From contig NZ_CP090419.1 in NCBI RefSeq assembly GCF_032716425.1, positions 135,001-199,000 on the forward strand: 64,000 bases of DNA, written 5' to 3'. Position numbers and translations under genes: made by a program. Shown here in pieces: positions 11,518 to 18,528 of the stretch. This stretch comes from Pseudoalteromonas sp. N1230-9. GTDB lineage: Bacteria; Pseudomonadota; Gammaproteobacteria; Enterobacterales; Alteromonadaceae. Position 1 is the stretch's first letter. Every line of letters begins with the position of its first letter. The notes under the pieces were generated by a model that was not told where the DNA came from, searched no databases, and worked only from the letters and a program-made list of their open reading frames with translations.

Positions 11518-12138
11518 ATGTCTGCTAATTTACAAAAACTCGTTGTTATGCTCGAAATGCAAAATGCGATGAATACCAAAGTTCATGAGCAATGGTTTAG
11601 CCAAGGTTTTGAATGGTATCGTGCAATTTGGGTTGAGTGTGCTGAAATGCTTGATCACTATGGTTGGAAGTGGTGGAAAAAACAAACTCCAGATACCGAA
11701 CAAGTTATTTTAGAGTTAGTTGATATTTTCCATTTTGGTTTATCTTTGCGCATTGATGGTGAAACCAGCTATGAGCAATTAGCCGCGCAACTTGAAGCGG
11801 AATTAAGTGCGCCAGTTCAAGCGGATGACTTTAAACAAACACTAGAGCAATTAGCTGCGTCAGCAGTCGCTGAAAAGAGTTTTAATGCCGCTGCATTTGC
11901 AGGTTGTATGGCGCAAATCGGTATGGATATTGATGATTTATACCGCGGCTACGTTGGTAAAAATACCTTGAACTTCTTCCGCCAAGACCATGGCTACAAA
12001 GACGGTAGTTATATCAAAGTGTGGAACGGCCAAGAAGATAACGAACACTTAGTTGAAGTAGTTAAAAGCCTAGATACAGAGCATGCTGATTTCGCCAAGC
12101 TTGTTTATCAAGGCTTGGAGCAGCGTTACCCGAAGTAA
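11518..12138 (+). CDS. Dimeric all-alpha dUTP diphosphatase
   Basis: This enzyme hydrolyses dUTP to dUMP and PPi, limiting uracil in DNA and feeding dTMP synthesis. The 206 residues belong to the dUTPase_2 family (MazG-like all-alpha fold), not the trimeric Dut fold. Metal-binding motifs are visible as E40xxE43 in WVECAEMLDHYGWKWWKK and E66xxD69 in ELVDIFHFGLSLR. The later GYVGKNTLNFFRQDHGYKDG segment is the typical substrate loop. The stop codon is the first three bases of a 162-bp repeat's extended terminal inverted repeat (see 12136-12301). Confidence 0.9.
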   Translation: MSANLQKLVVMLEMQNAMNTKVHEQWFSQGFEWYRAIWVECAEMLDHYGWKWWKKQTPDTEQVILELVDIFHFGLSLRIDGETSYEQLAAQLEAELSAPVQADDFKQTLEQLAASAVAEKSFNAAAFAGCMAQIGMDIDDLYRGYVGKNTLNFFRQDHGYKDGSYIKVWNGQEDNEHLVEVVKSLDTEHADFAKLVYQGLEQRYPK

Positions 12139-12301
12139 TACCAATCCGCAATAATACTTAATCATCTTGAGGGATAAAACCTGTCGCTAGCTGCGTTAAA
12201 AATTTCTGATTTAGAACAACTAAATAACGAAATTTTTGCCTTGCTATCAACAAGGTTTTATTGCCTCAAAATAGACTACTTAATTAAGCGAATTGGTATT
12301 A
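12136..12301. repeat. 162-bp palindromic MITE-like repeat, copy 1
   Basis: A sequence bounded by ataccaatccgc (12138-12149) and gcgaattggtat (12288-12299) has near-perfect terminal inverted repeats. TA lies outside each end. Internal blocks are also mutually complementary (gagggataaaacc with ggttttattgcctc; aaaaatttc with gaaattttt), so the whole element can fold into one long imperfect hairpin. A second copy lies inverted at 56499-56660 with the same core length and about six mismatches by my reading. It encodes no protein. The terminal repeats supply the stop codons of both flanking convergent genes. Confidence 0.9.
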
Positions 12302-12961
12302 TTCAACGGGTATAAACTCGCGAAAATCGATGGTCGATAAAAAGCCATCGAACTGCTTATGCGGTTGTTGACTATCAGGGTTGGCAACTGCAAGTATATG
12401 GCCGATACCAAACTCTTTTGCCGCATCGAGCACGGCAGGGCTGTCATCCACAAATAAAGTCCGTTCCTTATCAAACTTCCACTCTTGATGTACTTGTTGC
12501 CATAATGGCTGATGCTCTTTACTCACGCCATATTGGTGAGTTGAAATTACCCCATCTAAGTAATTATCGATAGCCGTGTGTTCAAACTTTAACATGGCAC
12601 AATCTGGGTGCGCGTTAGTGAGCATGATCAATTGCTTACCAGCTTTTCTAAGCTCAGTTAGAAATGGCGGTACGTCATCACGCACTTTTATTAAATGTTG
12701 AATGTCACGTTTTAGCGACATTATTGGCAAATCGAGTTGTTGTTGCCAATAGTCTAAGCAGTACCAATTAATTTGCCCATGAACTTGTTGATAACGATGC
12801 AAAATGTCAGCTTTTGCTGCGTCTAAACTGATTTTATGTTTACGTGCATATTGCTCGGGAATAACAGTAAGCCAGAAATAATTATCAAAATGCAAATCGA
12901 GTAGGGTGCCATCCATATCTAACAACACAGTATCGATTTTTGACCAATTTAACATAGGCAA
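12299..12961 (-). CDS. yrfG: HAD-family GMP/IMP nucleotidase YrfG
   Basis: The 220-residue haloacid dehalogenase-like phosphatase shows motif I DMDGTLLD (nucleophile Asp15, acid Asp17), motif II MLTNAH, a motif III Lys region (SKEHQPLW) and motif IV LFVDDSPAVLDAA. The cap between motifs I and II, including QINWYCLDYW, resembles E. coli YrfG, a purine nucleotide 5'-phosphatase. As in E. coli it lies next to nudE, here divergently transcribed with 49 bp between starts. Its stop codon is contained in the terminal repeat of the adjacent 162-bp element, so the last residues may have been changed by that insertion. Confidence 0.88.
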   Translation of the reverse strand: MPMLNWSKIDTVLLDMDGTLLDLHFDNYFWLTVIPEQYARKHKISLDAAKADILHRYQQVHGQINWYCLDYWQQQLDLPIMSLKRDIQHLIKVRDDVPPFLTELRKAGKQLIMLTNAHPDCAMLKFEHTAIDNYLDGVISTHQYGVSKEHQPLWQQVHQEWKFDKERTLFVDDSPAVLDAAKEFGIGHILAVANPDSQQPHKQFDGFLSTIDFREFIPVE

Positions 12962-13010
12962 TTCACTTTAAAAGATTTATGATGAGCATAACTGCCATGA
13001 TAGCAAATTA

Positions 13011-13589
13011 ATGCCAATGACACAGAAAAAGCATCCTACACCACCGCAAATTTTGTCTAATGAAGTTGTCGCTAAGAGTCGACTGTTCACCGTTGAATCC
13101 CTTGAGCTGAAGTTCTCAAATAACGAGCAAAGGCAATACGAACGAATTCGTGGTGGTGGAAGAGGTGCCGTCATGATCGTGCCTGTAACGGCTGATAACG
13201 AGCTGTTATTGGTGCGAGAATATTGTGCTGGCACTAATGATTATCAACTGGGCTTTCCAAAAGGCTTAATTGATCCAGGTGAAACTCCCGAACAAGCAGC
13301 AAATCGTGAGCTTAAAGAAGAAGTAGGCTTTGGTGCTAACTATTTTGCCGCCCTTAAAAAAGTCAGCATGGCACCAAGTTACTTTAATGCCACTATGCAT
13401 ATTTTGTACGCCGAAGACCTCTACCCTGAAATCTTACCAGGTGATGAACCTGAGCCACTTGTTGTTGTGAAGTGGCCGATGAGTGATTGGCCGTCTTTAT
13501 TGCAACAGGAGGACTTTACAGAAGCACGAAGTGTTGCAGCTTTGCTATTATTAACAAAGTACTTAGAGTCGGGAGCTACCAATGAGTAA
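13011..13589 (+). CDS. nudE: ADP compounds hydrolase NudE
   Basis: This Nudix hydrolase splits ADP-ribose, Ap3A, NADH and related compounds. The full Nudix box runs from Gly85 to Gly106 (GLIDPGETPEQAANRELKEE with Arg99, Glu100, Glu103 and Glu104 as metal ligands). Flanking segments VAKSRLFTVES, GTNDYQLGFPKG and VSMAPSYFNATM match E. coli NudE closely. ATG codons at 13011 and 13017 are both possible starts; no strong ribosome binding site decides between them. The gene ends by overlapping cysQ by 8 nt, so the two are probably co-translated. Confidence 0.92.
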   Translation: MPMTQKKHPTPPQILSNEVVAKSRLFTVESLELKFSNNEQRQYERIRGGGRGAVMIVPVTADNELLLVREYCAGTNDYQLGFPKGLIDPGETPEQAANRELKEEVGFGANYFAALKKVSMAPSYFNATMHILYAEDLYPEILPGDEPEPLVVVKWPMSDWPSLLQQEDFTEARSVAALLLLTKYLESGATNE

Positions 13590-14379
13590 TTTTTTAGAGC
13601 CTTGCATTCGTCTAGCTGAACAAGCAGGTGATGCCATTATGGCTATTTATCAGCAAGATGATATTGGTGCCGAGCAAAAGTCCGATCATACGCCCGTAAC
13701 TAAAGCTGATTTAGCATCAAATGAAGTATTGATGGCAGGATTAAAAGCGTTGGCGCCAGATATTCCTATTATGTCAGAGGAAACGCCAATCCCTGCACTT
13801 GCTGACAGAAAGCATTGGCAGCAATATTGGTTGCTAGATCCCATGGATGGTACGGGGGAGTTTATTTTAGAAAGTGGTGATTTTGCGGTTAATATCGCAC
13901 TGATTGAAAATAATCGTCCAGTATTAGGTGTTATCCATTGGCCAGCGAAGCACGTTACTTATTTTGCAACTTATCAGCAAGGCGCGTTTAAGCGTGAAAA
14001 TGGCCAAGATCAGAAAATTTCGGTTGCAACACCTGATAATTTAACTTTAGCAGTGAGTCGTCGACAAAAAATTGAAGCGGTAAGTCAGTATTTAAATACC
14101 CAATTCGCAACGGTCGCATTAGGCTCATGCTCATTAAAAGCGTGTATTATTGCAGAAGGTAAAGCGGATTGTTTTTTACGCATAGGGCCAACAGGTGAGT
14201 GGGATACAGGCGCATCTCAAGTGATTGTTGAAGAAGCGGGTGGCTGCATTACGGATGCTGAATTTAATCCTTTAACTTACAATCAACGAGAAAGCACAGA
14301 AAACCCAGATTTTATCGTTATGGGCCACCCTGATTGGGAGTGGCAAAAAATGATAAGTCCTCACCAACGAGCTTTTTAA
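13582..14379 (+). CDS. cysQ: 3'(2'),5'-bisphosphate nucleotidase CysQ
   Basis: CysQ converts 3'-phosphoadenosine 5'-phosphate (PAP), the by-product of PAPS reduction, to AMP. The 265-residue inositol monophosphatase fold shows the metal sites SEE (Glu66, Glu67), LDPMDGTGEF (Asp86, Asp89) and the late WDTGASQVIVEEAGG motif. It overlaps nudE by 8 nt. It links functionally with cysJIH at 49441-53780, because CysH produces the PAP that this enzyme removes. A small hairpin terminator follows immediately. Confidence 0.94.
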   Translation: MSNFLEPCIRLAEQAGDAIMAIYQQDDIGAEQKSDHTPVTKADLASNEVLMAGLKALAPDIPIMSEETPIPALADRKHWQQYWLLDPMDGTGEFILESGDFAVNIALIENNRPVLGVIHWPAKHVTYFATYQQGAFKRENGQDQKISVATPDNLTLAVSRRQKIEAVSQYLNTQFATVALGSCSLKACIIAEGKADCFLRIGPTGEWDTGASQVIVEEAGGCITDAEFNPLTYNQRESTENPDFIVMGHPDWEWQKMISPHQRAF

Positions 14380-14380
14380 C

Positions 14381-14400
14381 AGCACTTTGTGTGCTTTTTG
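14381..14400 (+). terminator. Terminator after cysQ
   Basis: agcac-tttgt-gtgct followed by ttttg begins one base after the cysQ stop codon. The stem is short (5 bp) but placed as expected. Confidence 0.7.
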
Positions 14401-14431
14401 TTCGTTTGGTGGTGTTTTATTACTATAACTC

Positions 14432-14459
14432 TTGATTTCTAATCTTATTGCTATATGAT
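14432..14459 (+). promoter_or_regulatory. Probable sigma-70 promoter of the tRNA-fMet locus
   Basis: ttgatt (14432-14437) and tatgat (14454-14459) are separated by 16 bp. The following bases agcgctctcttcg form a GC-rich discriminator, as in growth-rate-regulated stable RNA promoters. It is the only good promoter I see between the cysQ terminator and the tRNA genes. Confidence 0.6.
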
Positions 14460-14518
14460 AGCGCTCTCTTCGAAACAAGGCATCAATAACATGCTGTTGT
14501 TACTTAGAGATTACAGGC

Positions 14519-14608
14519 GTGGGATGGAGCAGAATGATAAATCATTCGTCGGACTCGCAAATACCTGAAGTCGAAGGTCGTCGGTTCAAATCCGGCTTCT
14601 GGGACTCT
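14519..14608 (+). pseudogene. Degenerate tRNA-fMet-like copy
   Basis: The 5' part cgtgggatggagcag and the T-arm segment gaaggtcgtcggttcaaatccggc are nearly identical to the three tRNA-fMet genes that follow. The D-loop is replaced (aatgataaatcatt) and the anticodon region is expanded (cggactcgcaaatacctgaagt, no CAT anticodon). The acceptor 3' strand reads ttctgggactc, so neither the acceptor stem nor the CCA end forms as in the intact copies. It is best read as a decayed first member of the array. I could not fold it into another functional tRNA. Confidence 0.6.
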
Positions 14609-14619
14609 AAACATACAGG

Positions 14620-14696
<77 letters not shown>

Positions 14697-14739
14697 CTTC
14701 TTAAATTAAGTGAGAAGTAAAACAAACTTAATATTCAGG

Positions 14740-14816
<77 letters not shown>

Positions 14817-14879
14817 ATTTTCTTAATTGGCTGACTTCTTAAATTAAGTGAGAAGTAAAATAAACTTAATAATTTCAGG

Positions 14880-14956
<77 letters not shown>

Positions 14957-14986
14957 ACTGAAATTAAAATTAATATGTAATACTAG

Positions 14987-15008
14987 ACACGCTAAAGCGT
15001 GTTTTTTT
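14987..15008 (+). terminator. First terminator of the tRNA array
   Basis: acacgc-taaa-gcgtgt followed by a run of T residues, located 30 bases after the third tRNA-fMet. The same hairpin recurs at 15219-15239. Confidence 0.88.
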
Positions 15009-15029
15009 ATGCCTAAAATTCAGATTTAT

Positions 15030-15078
15030 AGCCCAAAGGTCGTCGGTTCGCCCTCAAAGTTCACAGCTCCCGCAACCA
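15030..15078 (+). pseudogene. tRNA-fMet 3'-half relic 1
   Basis: The segment agcccaaaggtcgtcggttcg...cagctcccgcaacca keeps the variable-loop and T-arm 5' strand and the acceptor-CCA end of tRNA-fMet, but the T loop and 3' strand of the T arm are altered. It lies between terminators 1 and 2. It cannot form a complete tRNA. Confidence 0.75.
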
Positions 15079-15096
15079 ACTGAAATTACATAATAG

Positions 15097-15118
15097 GCAC
15101 GTGAAAGCGTGTTTTTTT
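15097..15118 (+). terminator. Second terminator of the tRNA array
   Basis: cacg-tgaaag-cgtg followed by a T run. It is a diverged version of the hairpin at 14987, with a weaker stem. Confidence 0.65.
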
Positions 15119-15136
15119 ACGCCTAAAATTCAGATT

Positions 15137-15188
15137 CATGACCCAAAGGTCGTCGGTTAGCTCTCAAAATTCACAGCTCCCGCAACCA
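15137..15188 (+). pseudogene. tRNA-fMet 3'-half relic 2
   Basis: tcatgacccaaaggtcgtcggtt resembles tcataacccgaaggtcgtcggtt of the intact tRNA, including a remnant of the CAT anticodon. It then reads agctctcaaaattcacagctcccgcaacca. It is about 108 bp downstream of relic 1 and shares its altered T-arm region, so relic, flank and terminator form one tandem unit. Confidence 0.75.
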
Positions 15189-15218
15189 ACTGAAATTAAA
15201 ATTAATATGTAATACTAG

Positions 15219-15239
15219 ACACGCTAAAGCGTGTTTTTT
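15219..15239 (+). terminator. Third terminator of the tRNA array
   Basis: acacgctaaagcgtgt plus a T run, the same hairpin as at 14987, preceded by the same aattaatatgtaatactag sequence. It closes the repeat array. Confidence 0.85.
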
Positions 15240-15491
15240 ATGCCTATAAAAAAGTGAAGATGCTCTTGAGGATCGAAAAAATCTTTTTATCTCATCATAA
15301 TGTTTGTACTAATAGGCAATAATACGAAGTCATTGCCTATTAATAATATGGTTTCTTGCTTCAAAATAGTTCTCTTTATTAAACAGATTAATATTTTCCT
15401 TCTGCTACGTTTAGTGACTTGCATAATCTTCTCTTAAAAGATTGAAAAGTTTATGTTACAAGGTAGGTAAAATTACTTTTTAGTTACAAGT
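15240..15491. other. Intergenic region without a recognised gene
   Basis: AT-rich sequence between the tRNA array and the TRIC-family gene. I see no reading frame with a credible start, no tRNA and no repeat. It presumably carries the promoter of the next gene, but no convincing -35/-10 pair stands out. Confidence 0.5.
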
Positions 15492-16106
15492 ATGACTGAA
15501 CTTTACCACTGGTTTGACTTAATTGGCGTGGCTGTATTTGCTGTATCAGGTACGCTGCTGGCCTATGATAAAAAAATGGATGGCTTTGGGGTTGTTGTAC
15601 TTGCCACTGTAACGGCAATTGGTGGTGGTACGTTACGTGATTTAATCCTAGATGTTCCTGTTTTTTGGTTACATGATCAAAGCTATTTTTGGGCTATTTT
15701 ATTTTCGGTATTTGTTACTACACGTTTAATTAATAAGCAGCGTTCGATTGAATTTAATACGCTACAGATAGCAGATGCATTTGGCCTAGCATTTTTTGCT
15801 GTTATGGGTGCTCAAAAAGCAATGTTGGCAGGTATGCCTGATACAACGGCTATTATAATGGGCGTTATTACAGGTTGCTTCGGCGGCATGATCCGTGATG
15901 TGCTCGCAGGTAATATGCCTATGCTATTAAAAGGTGAGTTATACGCAATTACCTGTATTGCAGGCGGAGTCGCTTATACGCTGGGTATTTCTTTTGGTTT
16001 TGTAACAGAGCTTGCGATGGTGATTGCAATGCTAGTGACGCTTGTTTTACGACTGGCGGCGATGAAATGGCGGCTAACGTTGCATATTTTTAAATATTCT
16101 GATTAA
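15492..16106 (+). CDS. TRIC (trimeric intracellular cation) channel family protein, YicG-like
   Basis: The 204-residue integral membrane protein consists of seven predicted hydrophobic segments arranged as two related halves. Each half carries a glycine-rich GGxxRD element: TAIGGGTLRDLILDVPVFWL near residue 45 and TGCFGGMIRDVLAGNMPMLL near 130. This duplicated glycine-rich pattern is the UPF0126/TRIC signature; prokaryotic members form K+-permeable trimers. E. coli YicG is the closest named relative. It is followed by comM 37 bp later on the same strand. Confidence 0.88.
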   Translation: MTELYHWFDLIGVAVFAVSGTLLAYDKKMDGFGVVVLATVTAIGGGTLRDLILDVPVFWLHDQSYFWAILFSVFVTTRLINKQRSIEFNTLQIADAFGLAFFAVMGAQKAMLAGMPDTTAIIMGVITGCFGGMIRDVLAGNMPMLLKGELYAITCIAGGVAYTLGISFGFVTELAMVIAMLVTLVLRLAAMKWRLTLHIFKYSD

Positions 16107-16143
16107 ACTATAACTTAGGACTTGTTATAGGGACAGATTAAAC

Positions 16144-17655
16144 GTGTCATTAGCTCGTATTTTTTCTCGTGCACAAATAGGCGTACAAGCACCTGAAGTT
16201 ATAGTTGAAGTGCATTTAGGTAATGGTTTACCGGCTTTTCATATAGTTGGTCTACCCGAAACATCTGTGAAGGAAGCGAAAGATCGCGTAAGAAGCGCAC
16301 TTGAAAACTCACAGTTTGGCTTTCCTGATCAGCGGATCACTGTTAATTTAGCGCCCGCAGACTTGCCTAAAGAGGGAGGGCGCTTTGATTTAGCCATCGC
16401 CGTAGGCATCTTGGTGGCATCAGGGCAGATTAGTTGTCCCGATATTCATCGTTATGAATTTTATGGTGAGCTTGCCTTAAATGGGGAAGTAAGAGGTGTG
16501 AATGCGATTTTGCCTTCCGTGCTCGGTGCTAAAGACAAAGGCCGTTGTTGCTTTCTTCCTGCCGATAATGACTCCTTGGCGAGTCTTGTTTCAGGGGTCG
16601 CACGAAAAGCAGTATATTCTATTCAGGATGTCTGGAACGATTTACTTAACCAGCAACCCCTTCCTTTGAATATTGAATACCCAGAGCAGGAATTAGATAG
16701 GGAATCTCTTCTCGATTTAAGCGATGTTAAAGGGCAACCAGGCGCGAAACGAGTATTAGAAATTGCAGCTGCTGGTGGGCATAATTTGCTATTTTTAGGC
16801 CCTCCAGGGACAGGTAAATCTATGCTCGCACAGCGTATGCCGACAATTATGCCTGCAATGTCTGACGATGAAGCGATTAGTACCGCAGCCCTCTATTCAA
16901 TTATTGGTCAATCAGTCGATTTAGCGAATTGGCGGGAGCGTCCCTTTCGCAATCCTCATCATACGTGTTCAGCGGTCGCGCTTGTTGGTGGTTCGTCAAA
17001 CCCAAAGCCAGGGGAAATTTCATTAGCCCACAATGGAGTGCTTTTCTTGGATGAGCTGCCTGAATTTGAGAGAAAAGTACTCGACTCATTGCGTGAACCT
17101 ATGGAAACGGGCGTAGTAACGATATCAAGAGCTGCGAGGCAAATGGAGTTCCCTTCGCAATTTCAGTTGATTGCAGCCCTTAACCCAAGCCCAACAGGTA
17201 GCCACACAGATAAGCGAGCAACGCCTGATCAAGTGCTACGTTACTTATCTCGGGTGTCTGGGCCATTTATCGATCGTATTGATTTACAAATTGAGTTGCC
17301 AAGATTGACCAGTAGCCAACTACAAAGTATTGAAATAGAAGAAAGCAGTGAGCAAGTTCGCTCACGTGTTGAGCGTGCCTACGCAATTCAGCTTGAAAGA
17401 CAAGGCAAAGTGAATGCGCGCTTGAATAATAAAGAAATGAATCGGTACTGTATTTTAGCACCTGCAGAACTTCAGTTTTTAGCTAAAGCCAGTGAAAAAC
17501 TGGCTTTATCGCCTCGCTCTTATCATCGGGTGATTAAAGTGGCACGCACCATCAGCGATTTAAAAGCTCAGCCAAATATAACCTTAAGTGAACTAAAAGA
17601 AGCATTAAATTATCGGGCATTTGAGCGGCTAATTAGTCAGCTAACGCAACTCTAA
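16144..17655 (+). CDS. comM: ComM/YifB family Mg-chelatase-like AAA+ ATPase
   Basis: ComM is a hexameric AAA+ helicase that promotes branch migration during natural transformation and is widespread also in species not known to be competent. The 503 residues comprise an N-terminal Lon-protease-like domain (VEVHLGNGLPAFHIVGLPE, INVNLAPADLPKEGG-type motif), Walker A GPPGTGKS (Lys225), Walker B VLFLDELPEF and the C-terminal Mg_chelatase_C domain with SPRSYHRVIKVARTI. The start is GTG, supported by alignment with the E. coli YifB start (MSLxxxxxRA). It converges with the response regulator gene, with only four bases between them. Confidence 0.93.
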   Translation: MSLARIFSRAQIGVQAPEVIVEVHLGNGLPAFHIVGLPETSVKEAKDRVRSALENSQFGFPDQRITVNLAPADLPKEGGRFDLAIAVGILVASGQISCPDIHRYEFYGELALNGEVRGVNAILPSVLGAKDKGRCCFLPADNDSLASLVSGVARKAVYSIQDVWNDLLNQQPLPLNIEYPEQELDRESLLDLSDVKGQPGAKRVLEIAAAGGHNLLFLGPPGTGKSMLAQRMPTIMPAMSDDEAISTAALYSIIGQSVDLANWRERPFRNPHHTCSAVALVGGSSNPKPGEISLAHNGVLFLDELPEFERKVLDSLREPMETGVVTISRAARQMEFPSQFQLIAALNPSPTGSHTDKRATPDQVLRYLSRVSGPFIDRIDLQIELPRLTSSQLQSIEIEESSEQVRSRVERAYAIQLERQGKVNARLNNKEMNRYCILAPAELQFLAKASEKLALSPRSYHRVIKVARTISDLKAQPNITLSELKEALNYRAFERLISQLTQL

Positions 17656-17659
17656 AAGC

Positions 17660-18364
17660 TTAAATCGATAACATGTAACCTTTACCACGCACTGTAACAA
17701 TACGCTTCTGATCCTTTTCATCACTTAATTTTTTACGTAGTCGACCAATCAATACATCGACGGTGCGATCACTAGGGCTCCAATCTGGTTGGCCAATCTC
17801 TTCTGAGATCTTTTCACGTGATGTTGCTTTACCTGCATTTGCAATTAAGCAAATAAGTACCTTGTGTTCAGCTTCTGTTAGGCGCGACTCTTCACCGTTA
17901 GGGGTAATCAAGGTTCGATTATCAGGGTGTAACTTGAAGTCGGCATATTCAATAAACTCTTCGCTTTCATCATCGTTTTGAGAGCTCTTGAGACGTTTGT
18001 GAAGTGCACGCATTCTAAGTTCGAGTTCAAGTAAGTCTACGGGCTTACATATGTAATCATCTGCACCTTGGGCAAGCCCTGCAATGCGATCGGCTTGAGA
18101 GTCTCTGCTTGATAGCATAATTACGCCAATTTCTGTGAGCGCATTGAGTTCTTTTGCTAATAGCAGACCATCACGTTTGGGCAGTACTATATCGATGATA
18201 GCTAAAGAGATTGCATTTTGTGAAGGGGCGCGAGATTGCACAATGCTCAGTGCATCGGCGCCTGTTGAGTCTACCTCAATCTCAAATTCAGTCTCTTTAA
18301 AATGGTTGAGAATACGTTTGACGAGTAGCTCATCATCTTCAACCAATAAAACTTGAATAGTCAT
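17660..18364 (-). CDS. OmpR-family response regulator (orphan)
   Basis: The 234-residue protein has a receiver domain (acidic pair Glu9-Asp10-Asp11, phosphoacceptor Asp58 in IIDIVLPKRDG, Lys in ICKPVD) and a winged-helix DNA-binding domain from about residue 135 (DNRTLITPNGEESRLTEAE, then RTVDVLIGRLRKKL and VRGKGYML). No sensor kinase gene lies next to it, so the partner is elsewhere. It cannot be assigned to a named system from sequence alone. The stop codon is four bases from the convergent comM stop. Confidence 0.88.
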   Translation of the reverse strand: MTIQVLLVEDDELLVKRILNHFKETEFEIEVDSTGADALSIVQSRAPSQNAISLAIIDIVLPKRDGLLLAKELNALTEIGVIMLSSRDSQADRIAGLAQGADDYICKPVDLLELELRMRALHKRLKSSQNDDESEEFIEYADFKLHPDNRTLITPNGEESRLTEAEHKVLICLIANAGKATSREKISEEIGQPDWSPSDRTVDVLIGRLRKKLSDEKDQKRIVTVRGKGYMLSI

Positions 18365-18487
18365 TAGCTTCTATTTCACACTTGATTTGTTGTTATGTTA
18401 GCACTGTATGACAAAGAGTGAGAAGTGTAATGGATAGGTTTATAACTATTTCTTACAATTTAATTAGTTAGGTGTCGTAAAGTGAAA

Positions 18488-18520
18488 GAAAAGTTGAGTA
18501 CTTTTGTAGTACTCAACTAT
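18488..18520 (-). terminator. Terminator of the S9 peptidase gene
   Basis: A 9-bp perfect stem, gttgagtac / gtactcaac with a seven-base loop, lies just after the minus-strand stop codon of the S9 peptidase. In the minus orientation it is followed by ttttctttc. Confidence 0.75.
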
Positions 18521-18528
18521 ATAAAAAT

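Noticed and set aside
14987..15239. Possible CRISPR array, because similar units alternate with spacers
   Set aside because: Units are about 110 bp, contain tRNA 3' ends and terminators, number only two to three and diverge; no cas genes are present.
16144..17655. comM as a sign of a competence locus
   Set aside because: comM is widely distributed in non-competent species and no com/pil genes are next to it.
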